From Acidovorax sp. NO-1 (GTDB taxonomy: Bacteria; Pseudomonadota; Gammaproteobacteria; Burkholderiales; Burkholderiaceae_C): DNA of 64,000 nt. A program made the position numbers and the translations under genes. This document shows, piece by piece, positions 17,530 to 26,750 of this stretch (the first letter of the stretch is position 1; each line of letters opens with the position of its first letter). The DNA is taken from contig NZ_AGTS01000077.1 in the NCBI RefSeq assembly GCF_000238595.1, forward strand, positions 62,001 through 126,000. Direction: 5' to 3'. Below the pieces are notes generated by a model, which saw nothing but the letters and a program-made list of their open reading frames with translations, ran no database searches and was not told the DNA's origin.

Positions 17530-18807
17530 ATGAAAGTACTTGTGATTGGTGGCGGCGGCCGTGAACACGCGATGGCGTGGAAACTGAGCCAGTCCCCCAA
17601 GGTGACCAAGGTGTTTGTGGCGCCTGGCAACGGTGGCACCGCCTTGAACTCCAAGCTGGAAAATGTGGCGATCTCCGACGTGCGCGAGCTGCGCATGTGG
17701 GCGCAGGCCGAGAAAATCGCGCTGACGGTGGTGGGCCCCGAGGCGCCGCTGGCCGCCGGCGTGGTCGATGAGTTCCGTGCCAACAGCCTGCGCATCTTTG
17801 GCCCCACCAAGGCTGCGGCGCAGCTCGAGAGTTCCAAGGCGTTTTCCAAGGCCTTCATGCGCCGCCACGGTATCCCCACCGCCGACTACGACACCTTCAC
17901 CGACCCGGCTGCCGCCCACGCGTTTGTGGACCGGCTGGGCGCGCCCATCGTCATCAAGGCCGACGGCCTGGCGGCAGGCAAGGGCGTGGTCGTGGCCATG
18001 ACGCTGCAGGAGGCCCACGATGCCGTGGACTTCATGCTGGTGGACAACAAATACGGCGTGACCCACAACGAAGGTGGCGCGCGCGTGGTGATCGAGGAGT
18101 TCCTCGAAGGCGAGGAAGCCTCCTTCATCGTGCTGTGCGACGGCAAGAACGTGCTGGCGCTGGCCACCAGCCAGGACCACAAGCGCCTGAAGGACGGCGA
18201 CGAAGGCCCCAACACCGGTGGTATGGGGGCCTATTCGCCCGCGCCGGTGGTCACGGCCGATGTGCACGCCCGCGCGATGCGCGAAATCATCCTGCCCACC
18301 ATCCGTGGCATGGAAAAGGACGGCATTCCCTACACCGGTTTTCTGTATGCCGGCCTGATGATTGATGCCAAGGGGCATCCCAAGACGCTCGAATTCAATT
18401 GCCGCATGGGCGACCCCGAAACCCAACCCATTTTCATGCGCCTCAAAAGCGATTTGGCCGATGTGCTGGGTGCTGGCGCCGATGGGAAACTCGATCAGGT
18501 GGAACTGGAATGGGACCGTCGCACCGCTTTAGGCGTGGTCATGGCGGCCCTTGGCTACCCGGAAAACCCCCGCAAGGGCGACCCCATCACCGGCTTGCCC
18601 GCCGAGGCGGACGATGCCATGGTGTTCCATGCGGGCACACAGCTGAAAGACGGTGTGGTCAGCGTGACCGGTGGTCGGGTGTTGTGCGTGACCGTGCTGG
18701 CCGACAGCGTGAAGCAGGCGCAGCAACGTGCGTATGACGTGGCACGCGGCATTCACTTTGATGGTGCGCAGTACCGCCGCGACATTGGCTTCCGGGCGGT
18801 GAAATAG
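17530..18807 (+). CDS. purD: Phosphoribosylamine-glycine ligase (GARS)
   Basis: Second step of de novo purine synthesis: phosphoribosylamine + glycine + ATP gives GAR. 425 aa, normal for monofunctional PurD. N-domain start MKVLVIGGGGREHAMAWKL, ATP-grasp domain with IVIKADGLAAGKGVVVA (about 140-156), the GEEASF stretch, SQDHKRLKDGDEGPNTGGMGAY (split here as SQDHKRLKDGD and GPNTGGMGAY) and the metal-binding EFNCRMGDPETQ. All key motifs are intact. A hairpin and repeat A lie upstream, and another repeat A copy starts at its stop codon. Confidence 0.97.
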   Translation: MKVLVIGGGGREHAMAWKLSQSPKVTKVFVAPGNGGTALNSKLENVAISDVRELRMWAQAEKIALTVVGPEAPLAAGVVDEFRANSLRIFGPTKAAAQLESSKAFSKAFMRRHGIPTADYDTFTDPAAAHAFVDRLGAPIVIKADGLAAGKGVVVAMTLQEAHDAVDFMLVDNKYGVTHNEGGARVVIEEFLEGEEASFIVLCDGKNVLALATSQDHKRLKDGDEGPNTGGMGAYSPAPVVTADVHARAMREIILPTIRGMEKDGIPYTGFLYAGLMIDAKGHPKTLEFNCRMGDPETQPIFMRLKSDLADVLGAGADGKLDQVELEWDRRTALGVVMAALGYPENPRKGDPITGLPAEADDAMVFHAGTQLKDGVVSVTGGRVLCVTVLADSVKQAQQRAYDVARGIHFDGAQYRRDIGFRAVK

Positions 18808-18935
18808 CCCCCCCTGAGTCGCCTGCGGCGCCTTCCCCCCACAGGGGGACAACGCCCTCGCTGCGGTGCGGCACTTGCTTGGCGTCCCTGGCCTGGGCCG
18901 CGCCAGTTTTACCGGCAGCGCATGGCGCCGATGGC
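18808..18935 (+). repeat. Dispersed repeat family A, copy 3
   Basis: Starts at the purD stop codon. It contains CCCCCCTGAGTCGCC, the hairpin CTTCCCCCC / GGGGGACAA, GGCGTCCCTGGCCTGGG and CCGCGCCAGTTTTACC. It occupies almost the whole purD-hemF gap. Confidence 0.85.
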
Positions 18936-18949
18936 AATGGATAACTGAA

Positions 18950-19927
18950 ATGCAACAACCTGGATTGAATCCGGCCACTACCGTGGCGACCGTAAGCAGC
19001 TACTTGCAGGGCCTGCAGGCGCGCATCACCGATGCACTCGAAGCCGTGGAAGCCGCACAAGGCGAGGGCGGCGCCCGCTTTCTGGCCGACGCCTGGAGCA
19101 AACCGCCCGGCGAGATGCTGCAGGGCGACGGCATCACGAAGATCATGGAAGGCGGTCTGGTGTTTGAACGCGCGGGCTGTGGCTTCAGCCATGTGCGCGG
19201 CCCCCAGCTTCCGCCGTCGGCCACGCAGCATCGGCCAGAGCTGGCGGGGGCCCCGTTCGAGGCCATGGGCGTGTCGCTGGTGTTCCACCCGCGAAATCCA
19301 TATGTGCCCACCGTGCACATGAACGTGCGCATGATCGCGGCCGGCCACCCCGGCCAGGCGCCGACCTGCTGGTTTGGCGGTGGCATGGACCTCACGCCGT
19401 ACTACGGCTTTGAGGAAGACGCAGTGCACTTTCACCGCACGTGCCGCGATGCATTGGCGCCTTTTGGCGATGACAAGTACCCGCGCTTCAAGCAGTGGTG
19501 CGACGAATACTTCTACCTCAAGCACCGCAGCGAGCAGCGCGGCGTGGGGGGCGTGTTCTATGACGACTTCTCGGAACTGGGCTTCGAGCAGAGCCTGGCC
19601 ATGACGCAGTCGGTGGGCGACGCGTTCTTGAGCGCCTATCTGCCCATCGTCGAGAAACGCCAGGGCACTGCTTACGGCGAGCGCGAACGCGACTTCCAGC
19701 TCTACCGCCGCGGGCGCTACGTGGAGTTCAACCTGGTGTGGGACCGCGGCACGCACTTTGGCTTGCAGTCGGGCGGGCGCACCGAGTCGATCCTGCTCTC
19801 CATGCCGCCGCTGGTGTCGTGGTCCTACCAGCGCGCTGACGCTGCCGACTCGGCTGAAGCCGACCTCACGCAGCGCTTTCTGGTGCGGCGCGACTGGCTC
19901 GCAGATGGGGCCGTCACCACGCCCTGA
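18950..19927 (+). CDS. hemF: Oxygen-dependent coproporphyrinogen III oxidase
   Basis: Heme synthesis: oxidative decarboxylation of coproporphyrinogen III to protoporphyrinogen IX with O2. 325 aa, slightly longer than the E. coli enzyme. Conserved stretches are [59 protein letters not shown] and [18 protein letters not shown]. The start ATG at 18950 is just outside repeat A. In many Burkholderiales nadD follows hemF; here a repeat B copy and then rsfS follow. Confidence 0.96.
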   Translation: MQQPGLNPATTVATVSSYLQGLQARITDALEAVEAAQGEGGARFLADAWSKPPGEMLQGDGITKIMEGGLVFERAGCGFSHVRGPQLPPSATQHRPELAGAPFEAMGVSLVFHPRNPYVPTVHMNVRMIAAGHPGQAPTCWFGGGMDLTPYYGFEEDAVHFHRTCRDALAPFGDDKYPRFKQWCDEYFYLKHRSEQRGVGGVFYDDFSELGFEQSLAMTQSVGDAFLSAYLPIVEKRQGTAYGERERDFQLYRRGRYVEFNLVWDRGTHFGLQSGGRTESILLSMPPLVSWSYQRADAADSAEADLTQRFLVRRDWLADGAVTTP

Positions 19928-19954
19928 ATGCTGCGAGAAGCGCAAAAGCTATAA

Positions 19955-20000
19955 TTTCAATAGCTGCCTGCGCTTTTCAGATGAGCGCCAGAGGCCAAAA
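19955..20000 (+). repeat. Dispersed repeat family B
   Basis: Copy between hemF and rsfS: CAATAGCTGC, stem TGCGCTT / GAGCGCC with imperfect pairing, then AGAGGCC and AAAA. Confidence 0.75.
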
Positions 20001-20120
20001 ACACCTCACATTGCTGCAGCGCCCCAGCACGACACCCGCGCAACACCCAAGGCTCAGCCCGCTGGCTGTGCGCTGCGTTGCACGCTATATTGATTCCATT
20101 CCCTTTCTAATCACCGCCTG

Positions 20121-20987
20121 ATGACCACCTCCACCAAATCGGAAACCGCCGCCAAAAAAGACGTTACGAAACTCCAGCGCGCCATCGTTGATGGCCTGGA
20201 GGACGTCAAGGCGCAAGACATTCAGGTCTTCAACACCGAGCATCTCTCGCCGCTGTTTGAACGCGTGATCGTGGCATCGGGCACCTCCAACCGCCAGACC
20301 AAGGCCCTGGCCGCCAGCGTGCGCGACGCGGTGAAAGAAGCGGGCTTTACCAAGCCGCGCATCGAAGGCGAAGACAACGGCGAATGGATCATCGTGGACT
20401 GCGGCGCGGCCGTGGCGCACATCATGCAGCCCGCCATCCGCCAGTACTACCGACTGGAAGAGCTGTGGGGCGACACGCCCGTGCGCCTGAAGCTGGGTGC
20501 CGCCAAGCCGGTCTCCAGCGCTGCCACCGAACTGGCCGAGAAGAAATCGGCCCAGAAGGCTGCCAAGTCGGACGCCAAGGCCGCTGGCAAGGCGCCCGCC
20601 AAGAAGGCAGCCGCGGCACCTGCGGTGCCTGCGCGATCGGGCAAAGCCACGGTGAAGGCCGTTGCCAAGACAGCCGCCAAGCCGGTAGCCGCTGCCTCCA
20701 AATCTGCTCCAAAGCCCGCAGCCAAAACAACAGCCAAAGCGCCCGCCAAAGCCCCCGCAAAGAGCAGCAGCACGGCCAAGGCCACACCGGCCAAAACTAC
20801 CGCAAAGCCAACCACTGCTGCCAAGAAGCCGGCGGCCACCAAGGCACCGATCAAGACCGTGGTGGTCAAGCCATCGGCTCCCCGCGGCAAATCCGCAGCT
20901 GCTGCCAAGGCGGGTGCCAAGCCCACCGCAGCACGTGGCGGCGCTGCCGCCAAACCTGCAGCCAAGAGGGCACCGGGCCGCAAGTGA
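20121..20987 (+). CDS. rsfS: Ribosome silencing factor RsfS with long Lys/Ala-rich tail
   Basis: Residues about 14-126 are a complete RsfS (Iojap/YbeB) domain: KLQRAIVDGLEDVKAQDI, VIVASGTSNRQTKALA, EWIIVDCGAAVAHIM and the ending YYRLEELWGDTP. The family binds ribosomal protein L14 and blocks subunit joining during starvation. Residues about 130-288 form a strongly basic, low-complexity tail made of Lys, Ala, Pro and Thr repeats (AAKPAAK-like units), resembling histone H1-type and AlgP tails; normal RsfS is about 105-120 aa. The tail probably binds nucleic acid or rRNA non-specifically; this is inference. Start ATG at 20121; rlmH follows 65 bases later. Confidence 0.94.
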   Translation: MTTSTKSETAAKKDVTKLQRAIVDGLEDVKAQDIQVFNTEHLSPLFERVIVASGTSNRQTKALAASVRDAVKEAGFTKPRIEGEDNGEWIIVDCGAAVAHIMQPAIRQYYRLEELWGDTPVRLKLGAAKPVSSAATELAEKKSAQKAAKSDAKAAGKAPAKKAAAAPAVPARSGKATVKAVAKTAAKPVAAASKSAPKPAAKTTAKAPAKAPAKSSSTAKATPAKTTAKPTTAAKKPAATKAPIKTVVVKPSAPRGKSAAAAKAGAKPTAARGGAAAKPAAKRAPGRK

Positions 20988-21052
20988 TTGCAGCCTTGGT
21001 CCATCGACGGCCCTCCCGCACCCGCTCACCCGCGCACCGCGCCTGAGTTGCC

Positions 21053-21520
21053 ATGAAGCTGCTGATCGTGGCCGTGGGCCAGCGCGTGCCCGACTGGGCG
21101 CAGACCGCCTACGACGATTACGCCAAACGGTTTCCCCCGGAGCTCAAGGTCGAGCTCAAAGCCGTCAAGACGGAGCCGCGCGGCTCCAAGACGCTGGAGA
21201 CGCTGTATGCCGCCGAGCGTGAGCGCATCGAATCGGCCATCCCCCGTGGCACGCGCGTGGTGGCGCTGGACGAACGCGGCACCAACCTCACCACCAAGGC
21301 CCTGGCAGAACGCCTGAAAGGCTGGCAGCTGGGCGGCGACGATGTGGCGCTGGTCATCGGCGGGCCGGATGGACTGGACCCCGCCTTTCGGCAGGCGGCG
21401 CACGAACGCATCCGCCTGTCGGATCTGACCTTGCCCCACGCCATGGTGCGCGTGCTGCTCATCGAGCAGCTGTACCGCGCCTGGTCCGTGAATGCCGGGC
21501 ACCCCTACCACCGCGAATGA
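21053..21520 (+). CDS. rlmH: 23S rRNA pseudouridine-1915 N3-methyltransferase
   Basis: 155 aa SPOUT methyltransferase. Motifs: [15 protein letters not shown] start, [14 protein letters not shown], the SAM-binding trefoil-knot segment [10 protein letters not shown], and the C-terminal [18 protein letters not shown] with NAGHPYHRE. It methylates m3-pseudouridine in helix 69 of assembled ribosomes. It follows rsfS, the usual arrangement. Confidence 0.97.
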   Translation: MKLLIVAVGQRVPDWAQTAYDDYAKRFPPELKVELKAVKTEPRGSKTLETLYAAERERIESAIPRGTRVVALDERGTNLTTKALAERLKGWQLGGDDVALVIGGPDGLDPAFRQAAHERIRLSDLTLPHAMVRVLLIEQLYRAWSVNAGHPYHRE

Positions 21521-21556
21521 GGTGGTGCCAGCGGGTGTGCTGATGCGTTACTATTT

Positions 21557-21603
21557 TATTGATAGCTACTAGCGCATGATGGATAAGCGCTAGAGCCGAT
21601 TTT
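21557..21603 (+). repeat. Dispersed repeat family B
   Basis: Copy between rlmH and maf: GATAGCTAC, stem TAGCGC(A)T / ATAAGCGCTA, then GAGCC and ATTT. It ends 17 bases before the maf ATG. Confidence 0.85.
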
Positions 21604-21619
21604 GACCATAAATCTGTTC

Positions 21620-22234
21620 ATGCCTGACTTCATCTACCTCGCCTCCCAAAGCCCGCGCCGCCGTCAGCTGCTTGAACAACTGGGCGTGCGCCACGAGCTG
21701 CTGTTGCCCAATGTGGAGGGCGACGAGGCCGAAGACGCCGAGGCCATCGAGGTAGTGCTGCCCGGCGAAGCGCCCACGGCCTATGTGGAGCGCGTGACCG
21801 CCCTCAAGCTTGATGCCGCTGTGGCCCGGCGCGCAAGGCGCCAATTGCCGCAGGCGCCCATCCTGTGCTCGGACACCACAGTGGCGCTGGGCCGCACCAT
21901 CTACGGCAAGCCCGATGATGCCGCCCATGCGGCGTGCATGCTGGCCGAGCTGGCGGGCCACGAGCACCGTGTGCTCACCGCCGTGGCGCTGCAAGTGGGT
22001 CCCAAGCGCCTTTCGGCGCTGTCGGTGTCGCGTGTCACGTTTGCTGCCATGACGCCCGCGCAGATCGATGCCTACGTGGCCAGCGGCGAACCGCTGGGCA
22101 AGGCGGGTGCCTATGGCATCCAGGGCCGTGCAGCGGCCTATGTGGAGCACATGGCGGGCAGTTATTCGGGCATCATGGGCCTGCCCATGTACGAGACGGC
22201 GCAACTGCTGCGTGCGGCGGGCTTCCCTCTATAA
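21620..22234 (+). CDS. maf: Maf family nucleotide pyrophosphatase
   Basis: 204 aa. Typical start [18 protein letters not shown], then CSDTTVALG, the [26 protein letters not shown] region and [19 protein letters not shown] with [13 protein letters not shown]. Maf proteins hydrolyse non-canonical or modified nucleoside triphosphates (dTTP/UTP or m7GTP subfamilies) and affect septation when overproduced. The start ATG at 21620 (MPDFIYLA) is preferred over TTG at 21602, which lies at the end of repeat B. rng follows 24 bases later, as is common. Confidence 0.93.
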   Translation: MPDFIYLASQSPRRRQLLEQLGVRHELLLPNVEGDEAEDAEAIEVVLPGEAPTAYVERVTALKLDAAVARRARRQLPQAPILCSDTTVALGRTIYGKPDDAAHAACMLAELAGHEHRVLTAVALQVGPKRLSALSVSRVTFAAMTPAQIDAYVASGEPLGKAGAYGIQGRAAAYVEHMAGSYSGIMGLPMYETAQLLRAAGFPL

Positions 22235-22258
22235 GCAAAAGAACATGGTGACGCTGTC

Positions 22259-23746
22259 ATGCAACAAGACATCCTGATCAACTGGTCGCCCCAGGAAACC
22301 CGTGTGGCTGTGGTGGAGCATGGCGCCGTGCAGGAGCTGCATGTGGAGCGCACGCTGGAGCGTGGCCTGGTGGGCAACGTCTATCTGGGCAAGGTTTCGC
22401 GCGTCTTGCCCGGCATGCAGTCGGCCTTTATCGACATTGGCCTGGAACGTGCTGCGTTTTTGCATGTGGCCGATGTGTGGCAGCGCCAGCCAGACGGCGA
22501 GCCGCCTGCATTCGCCCGCAAGAACGAGCCGCAGGTGCCGATTGAAAAGCAGGTGTTCGAGGGACAGTCGCTCATGGTGCAGGTCATCAAGGACCCGATT
22601 GGCACCAAGGGCGCGCGGCTGTCCACGCAGATCAGCGTGGCCGGGCGCCTGCTGGTGTTCTTGCCGCAGGACGACCATGTGGGCGTGTCGCAGAAGATTC
22701 CGCCCGCCGAGCGTGATGCCCTGCGCGCGCGGCTGCAGGCGCTGGTGGGCGACAAATCCACGGGCGGTGGCGGCGGCTTCATCCTGCGCACCAACGGTGA
22801 GGATTCGACCGATGCCGAACTGGCCGAAGACATTGCCTACCTGCGCAAGACCTGGGCGCGCATCAAGGAGGCATCTCTCAAGCTGCCCGCCATGTCGCTG
22901 CTGCACCAGGACCTGGATCTGCTGCAGCGCGTGCTGCGCGATCTGGTGGGCGACCACACGCAGACCATCCGTATCGATTCGATGGAGCAGTTCCAGCGCC
23001 TGCGCGCGTTTGGTCAGGAATTCATGCCCGCTGCCGTGGGCAAGCTGCAGCATTACAAGGGCGAGCGGCCCATCTTTGACCTGTATTCCATCGACGAGGA
23101 AGTGGCCAAGGCCCTGGGCCGCCGGGTCGATCTGAAATCGGGCGGCTACCTCATCGTGGACCAGACCGAGGCGCTCACCACCATCGACGTGAACACCGGT
23201 GGCTATGTGGGCGCACGCAATTTTGACGACACGATCTTCAAGACCAACCTGGAGGCCGCCCAGGCCATTGCGCGCCAGCTGCGCCTGCGCAATCTGGGCG
23301 GCATCATCATCGTGGACTTCATCGACATGGTGCGCGACGACCACCAGCAGGCCGTGCTGGCAGAGTTCAAAAAACAGCTCGCCCGCGACCGCGTGAAGAC
23401 CATGGCGGGCGGCTTCTCGCAGCTGGGCTTGGTGGAGATGACGCGCAAGCGCACCCGCGAATCCCTGGCCCACATGTTGTGCGAGCCCTGCGAAGCCTGC
23501 CAGGGCAAAGGTAGCGTGAAGACCGCGCGCAGCGTGTGCTACGACATCCTGCGCGAGATCCTGCGCGAAGCCCGCCAGTTCAACCCGCGCGAGTTCCGCG
23601 TGGTGGCTTCACCCCGTGTGGTGGAGCTGTTTCTGGACGAGGAAAGCCAGCACCTGGCCGGCCTCTCGGACTTCATCAGGAAGCCGATCTCGCTGCAGTC
23701 AGAAAGTGCGATGGGGCAGGAGCAGTACGACATCGTGCTGCTGTAG
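22259..23746 (+). CDS. rng: Ribonuclease G
   Basis: Endoribonuclease that matures the 5-prime end of 16S rRNA and decays some mRNAs. 495 aa, the RNase G length without the RNase E scaffold region. An S1 domain is near residues 35-125 (GNVYLGKVSRVLPGMQSAFIDIG). The catalytic DNase I-like part contains LTTIDVNTGGYVG and IIIVDFIDM, each with a metal-binding Asp, and the Zn-link cysteines appear in CEPCEACQGKG. Ends normally. Operon-like with maf. Confidence 0.96.
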   Translation: MQQDILINWSPQETRVAVVEHGAVQELHVERTLERGLVGNVYLGKVSRVLPGMQSAFIDIGLERAAFLHVADVWQRQPDGEPPAFARKNEPQVPIEKQVFEGQSLMVQVIKDPIGTKGARLSTQISVAGRLLVFLPQDDHVGVSQKIPPAERDALRARLQALVGDKSTGGGGGFILRTNGEDSTDAELAEDIAYLRKTWARIKEASLKLPAMSLLHQDLDLLQRVLRDLVGDHTQTIRIDSMEQFQRLRAFGQEFMPAAVGKLQHYKGERPIFDLYSIDEEVAKALGRRVDLKSGGYLIVDQTEALTTIDVNTGGYVGARNFDDTIFKTNLEAAQAIARQLRLRNLGGIIIVDFIDMVRDDHQQAVLAEFKKQLARDRVKTMAGGFSQLGLVEMTRKRTRESLAHMLCEPCEACQGKGSVKTARSVCYDILREILREARQFNPREFRVVASPRVVELFLDEESQHLAGLSDFIRKPISLQSESAMGQEQYDIVLL

Positions 23747-23781
23747 GCCGCGGCCGCCTGTGTGACAGCCATGGGCCTCGG

Positions 23782-24390
23782 TCAGGCGTCGATCTGCATC
23801 GCAGGGCGCGCCTGTACCCGGTCCAGCCAGGCCTGCACATGCGGGTGCGCATGGACGGGCGCGCCCAGGTACACGCTGTAGCCCAGCACCGAGCCCACTA
23901 CTAAATCCACCAGCGAATAGTCGGCACCCAGCATCCAGGGTTGCAGGACCAGCCGGGCGTCCAGCACTTCCAACAGCTCGTTCAGCTGACGCATGACTGC
24001 TTCTGCCTGGGCGGTGTTGCGCCACACCTCTTCGCCCTGGGTGGCGACATGCAGGCGCCCCACCAGCGCGCCATAGGTCACATACGACCACGTGCACCAC
24101 GACAGGGCCTGCAACGCCTCGGGTGTGCCGCCTGCGGGCCACAGGCCACGGTCCACACCATAGCGATGGCCCAGCCACAAATGGATGGCCAGGGCTTCGA
24201 ACATGGGCGCGCCGTCCACCGTCAACGTGGGCACCTTGCCGTTCGGGTTGAGGGCCAGGTACTCCGGGCGGCGCTGTTCGCCGGTGCGGATGTCGATCTT
24301 CACGCGCTCATGCGGCACACCCAGTTCGGTGAGGGCGCATGCGATAGGGGTGGCGCTGGACATGGGGTGCCAGTAAAGGACGATGGACAT
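23782..24390 (-). CDS. Glutathione S-transferase family protein
   Basis: 202 aa, two-domain GST. The N-terminal thioredoxin fold (1-78) has NPNGKVPTL with the cis-Pro and FEALAIHLWLG at the glutathione-binding site. The C-terminal helical domain has the usual YSLVDLVVGSVLGY segment. A candidate catalytic Ser/Tyr lies near residues 6-12 (YWHPMSSAT). The substrate is unknown. It converges with rng and is divergent from the WYL regulator, which probably controls it. Confidence 0.88.
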   Translation of the reverse strand: MSIVLYWHPMSSATPIACALTELGVPHERVKIDIRTGEQRRPEYLALNPNGKVPTLTVDGAPMFEALAIHLWLGHRYGVDRGLWPAGGTPEALQALSWCTWSYVTYGALVGRLHVATQGEEVWRNTAQAEAVMRQLNELLEVLDARLVLQPWMLGADYSLVDLVVGSVLGYSVYLGAPVHAHPHVQAWLDRVQARPAMQIDA

Positions 24391-24483
24391 GGAGAACTCC
24401 TTGGTAGTGGTGGAAAAAAGGTGGAGTCACTGTAAGAATCATTGCGGACAATTTCAGTCCTCGATCCACCGTACAGTGGCGCC

Positions 24484-25437
24484 ATGCTGACCTCCTCAAT
24501 CCGACTGTTGCGCCTGCTGTCTCTATTGCAAACCCGCAGCCACTGGATGGGGCCCGAACTTGCCGAACGCCTGGAGGTGCACCCGCGCACGCTGCGGCGC
24601 GACATCGACCGCCTGCGCCAATTGGGCTACCCGGTGCAGGCCAGCAGTGGCGTGGCGGGCGGGTATGCCTTCCGCGCGGGGCAGGCGTTGCCGCCATTAC
24701 TGCTGGACGACGATGAAGCGCTAGCCGTGTCGATTGCGCTGCGCACCGCCACTGCGGGTGCCGTGGGCGGCATTGAAGAACCCGCCTTGCGCGCCTTGGT
24801 GAAACTGGAGCACGCCATGCCCCTGCGGCTGCGCGAACAGGTGGACGCGTTGCGCTCCACCATCCTGCCGCTGGACCGCACCGGGCCGGTGGTGGAAGCC
24901 TCGCTGCTGGCCACGCTGGCGTCGGCCTGCCGCGACCAGTTGCGGCTCGGGTTCTCGTACGAGGACGGCAAGGGGCGCACCACCCAGCGCACGGTGGAGC
25001 CGCAGGGCGTGGTGCACACGGGCATGCGCTGGTACCTGGTGGCCTGGGACTGCGGCCGCAGCGACTGGCGCACCTTCCGCATCGACCGCATGGTGGCAAA
25101 GCTGGAAGTCGGCGCGCATTTCACGCCGCGCCCCGGGCCGGATGGCGGAGATCTCAAGGCCTATGTGGCGCGCTCCATCACTTTGGCGCCGCATGCCGAC
25201 CAGGCCCGGGTGGTGCTGCTCGCACCTTACGCAGAAATGGCGCGCCGCATTCCGCCGTCAGCGGGCGTGGTCACGGCGCTGGGGAATGGGCAGCGGTGCC
25301 AGCTGGAATGCGCCGCCAGTGATGCGCTGGTGTTCTGGCTCATGGCGCTGGAGGTCGATTTTGAGGTGCTGGCACCTGTGTCGCTGAGGGAGCGCCTGCG
25401 CGTGGCGGGCGAGCGGGCGTTGCGATGCACGCGGTGA
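24484..25437 (+). CDS. HTH-WYL (YafY-type) transcriptional regulator
   Basis: 317 aa. An N-terminal winged helix-turn-helix (about 1-60) with LAERLEVHPRTLRRDIDRLRQLG, a middle region with the conserved YRAGQALPPLLLDDDEALAV-type stretch, and a WYL domain around residues 140-215 containing YLVAWDCGRSDWRTFRIDRM. WYL domains sense nucleic-acid or nucleotide-type ligands in other systems. Start ATG at 24484. The 93-base gap to the divergent GST gene suggests shared control. Confidence 0.88.
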   Translation: MLTSSIRLLRLLSLLQTRSHWMGPELAERLEVHPRTLRRDIDRLRQLGYPVQASSGVAGGYAFRAGQALPPLLLDDDEALAVSIALRTATAGAVGGIEEPALRALVKLEHAMPLRLREQVDALRSTILPLDRTGPVVEASLLATLASACRDQLRLGFSYEDGKGRTTQRTVEPQGVVHTGMRWYLVAWDCGRSDWRTFRIDRMVAKLEVGAHFTPRPGPDGGDLKAYVARSITLAPHADQARVVLLAPYAEMARRIPPSAGVVTALGNGQRCQLECAASDALVFWLMALEVDFEVLAPVSLRERLRVAGERALRCTR

Positions 25438-25826
25438 GCGGATTGGGACTTTGGCGCCCACCGGTAACCCATCTCTGGGGCCGTCGCTGCTCTATGGTGA
25501 ATGTTCGGTCCATATCCACCAATATCCACCTCTATGACGCGTGGCACGGGCAGGGACAGTTTTAAAGTGCTTCAAAATATATAGCTACTAGCGCTTTACG
25601 GGCGTGCGCTAGAGGCCAATTCGTTGCAAAACTTCTATCTGAGCCAGCGTTGCAGAGGTCGGCCTGGCCCTCGTTGTCCCCGCGGCACGTGAGCTCGCAG
25701 CGAGAACTTGCTCAAGGTGCGATCATGGGCACCCCGCGCCTTTTTGCTGTGCCCCGCCATCGCTCTTCCAGCTTCTATGGTTTCTGCGACGGTCGCGCGC
25801 TTCGGCACATTCCGTTCCTATTTCTC
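25438..25826. other. Intergenic region holding one repeat B copy
   Basis: 389 bases between the WYL regulator and the transporter. A plus-oriented repeat B sits at 25573-25620 (ATAGCTACTAGCGCTT, loop, GTGCGCTAGAGGCC). The frame of the next gene stays open back to about 25650, but this part has unusual composition and no family resemblance, so I regard it as leader sequence. No terminator with a T run seen. Confidence 0.55.
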
Positions 25827-26729
25827 ATGACCCAGGCCACTCCGCTTCGTCCACGCGCTTCCAGTCAGCTCGATTCCCTCGTCCCTCTGCTGTTTGTGGC
25901 GCTCTGGAGCACCGGTTTTATCGGCGCCAAGCTGGGGCTGCCGTTTGTGGAGCCGCTGACCTTTCTGGCGCTGCGGTTTGCCATCGTCATCGTGCTCATG
26001 CTCGCGGTGGTCGCCGTGGCGCGTGCGCCGTGGCCGCCAACGGGCAGGGCCTGGCTGCACATCGGGGTGTCGGGCCTGCTGGTGCACGGCGTGTACCTGG
26101 GCGGGGTGTTCATGGCCATCGGGCATGGGCTGCCGTCGGGCATCACGGCGCTGGTGGTGGGGTTGCAGCCACTGCTGACCGCCCTGGTGGCCGGGGCTTT
26201 GCTGGGCGAGAAGGTGCGGCCGGCCCAGTGGGCGGGCCTGGCCCTGGGCTTTACCGGCGTGGCGCTGGTGGTGGCCGGCAAGGTGGCCACCGTGCCGGCC
26301 GGAGCGCTGTTGGGCATGCTGCTGCCCGCTGTGGTCGCGCTGCTGGGCATCACGGCCGGCACGCTGTACCAAAAGCGGTTCTGCCCCTCGTTCGACTTGC
26401 GCACGGGCTCCGTCATTCAGTATCTGCCCTGTGCGGTGGCGATGGCTGCGGCCGCCTACGCCACCGAATCCATGGCCATATCGTGGACCGGCAAATTTGT
26501 GTTTGCGCTGGGGTGGCTGGTGCTGGTGCTCTCGCTGGGGGCCGTGAGCCTGCTGAACCTGCTCATTCGCCGGGGCGGCGCGGTGAACGTGGCCAGCCTG
26601 TTTTACCTGACCCCGCCCACCACCGCGCTGATCGCCTGGGCGATGTTTGGCGAGACGCTCAGCGGCTGGGCGCTGGTGGGGATGGCGTTGGCAGTGGCGG
26701 GGGTGTGGCTGGCGCGGCAGACGAGGTAG
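25827..26729 (+). CDS. DMT superfamily (EamA) transporter
   Basis: 300 aa with ten hydrophobic segments in two EamA halves. The first half carries LWSTGFIGAKLGLPFVEPL and FLALRFAIVIVLML, typical of metabolite exporters; the second carries SLGAVSLLNLLIRRGGAVNVASLFYLTPPTTA and ends GMALAVAGVWLARQ. Likely exports a small metabolite or amino acid; substrate unknown. ATG at 25827 is chosen because it gives a normal family N-terminus. Confidence 0.9.
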   Translation: MTQATPLRPRASSQLDSLVPLLFVALWSTGFIGAKLGLPFVEPLTFLALRFAIVIVLMLAVVAVARAPWPPTGRAWLHIGVSGLLVHGVYLGGVFMAIGHGLPSGITALVVGLQPLLTALVAGALLGEKVRPAQWAGLALGFTGVALVVAGKVATVPAGALLGMLLPAVVALLGITAGTLYQKRFCPSFDLRTGSVIQYLPCAVAMAAAAYATESMAISWTGKFVFALGWLVLVLSLGAVSLLNLLIRRGGAVNVASLFYLTPPTTALIAWAMFGETLSGWALVGMALAVAGVWLARQTR

Positions 26730-26750
26730 GGCCTCAATAGGCCCTGCAGA

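Noticed and set aside
23740-23762. Palindrome GGCCGCGGCC after rng as terminator
   Set aside because: Too short and no T run on either strand.
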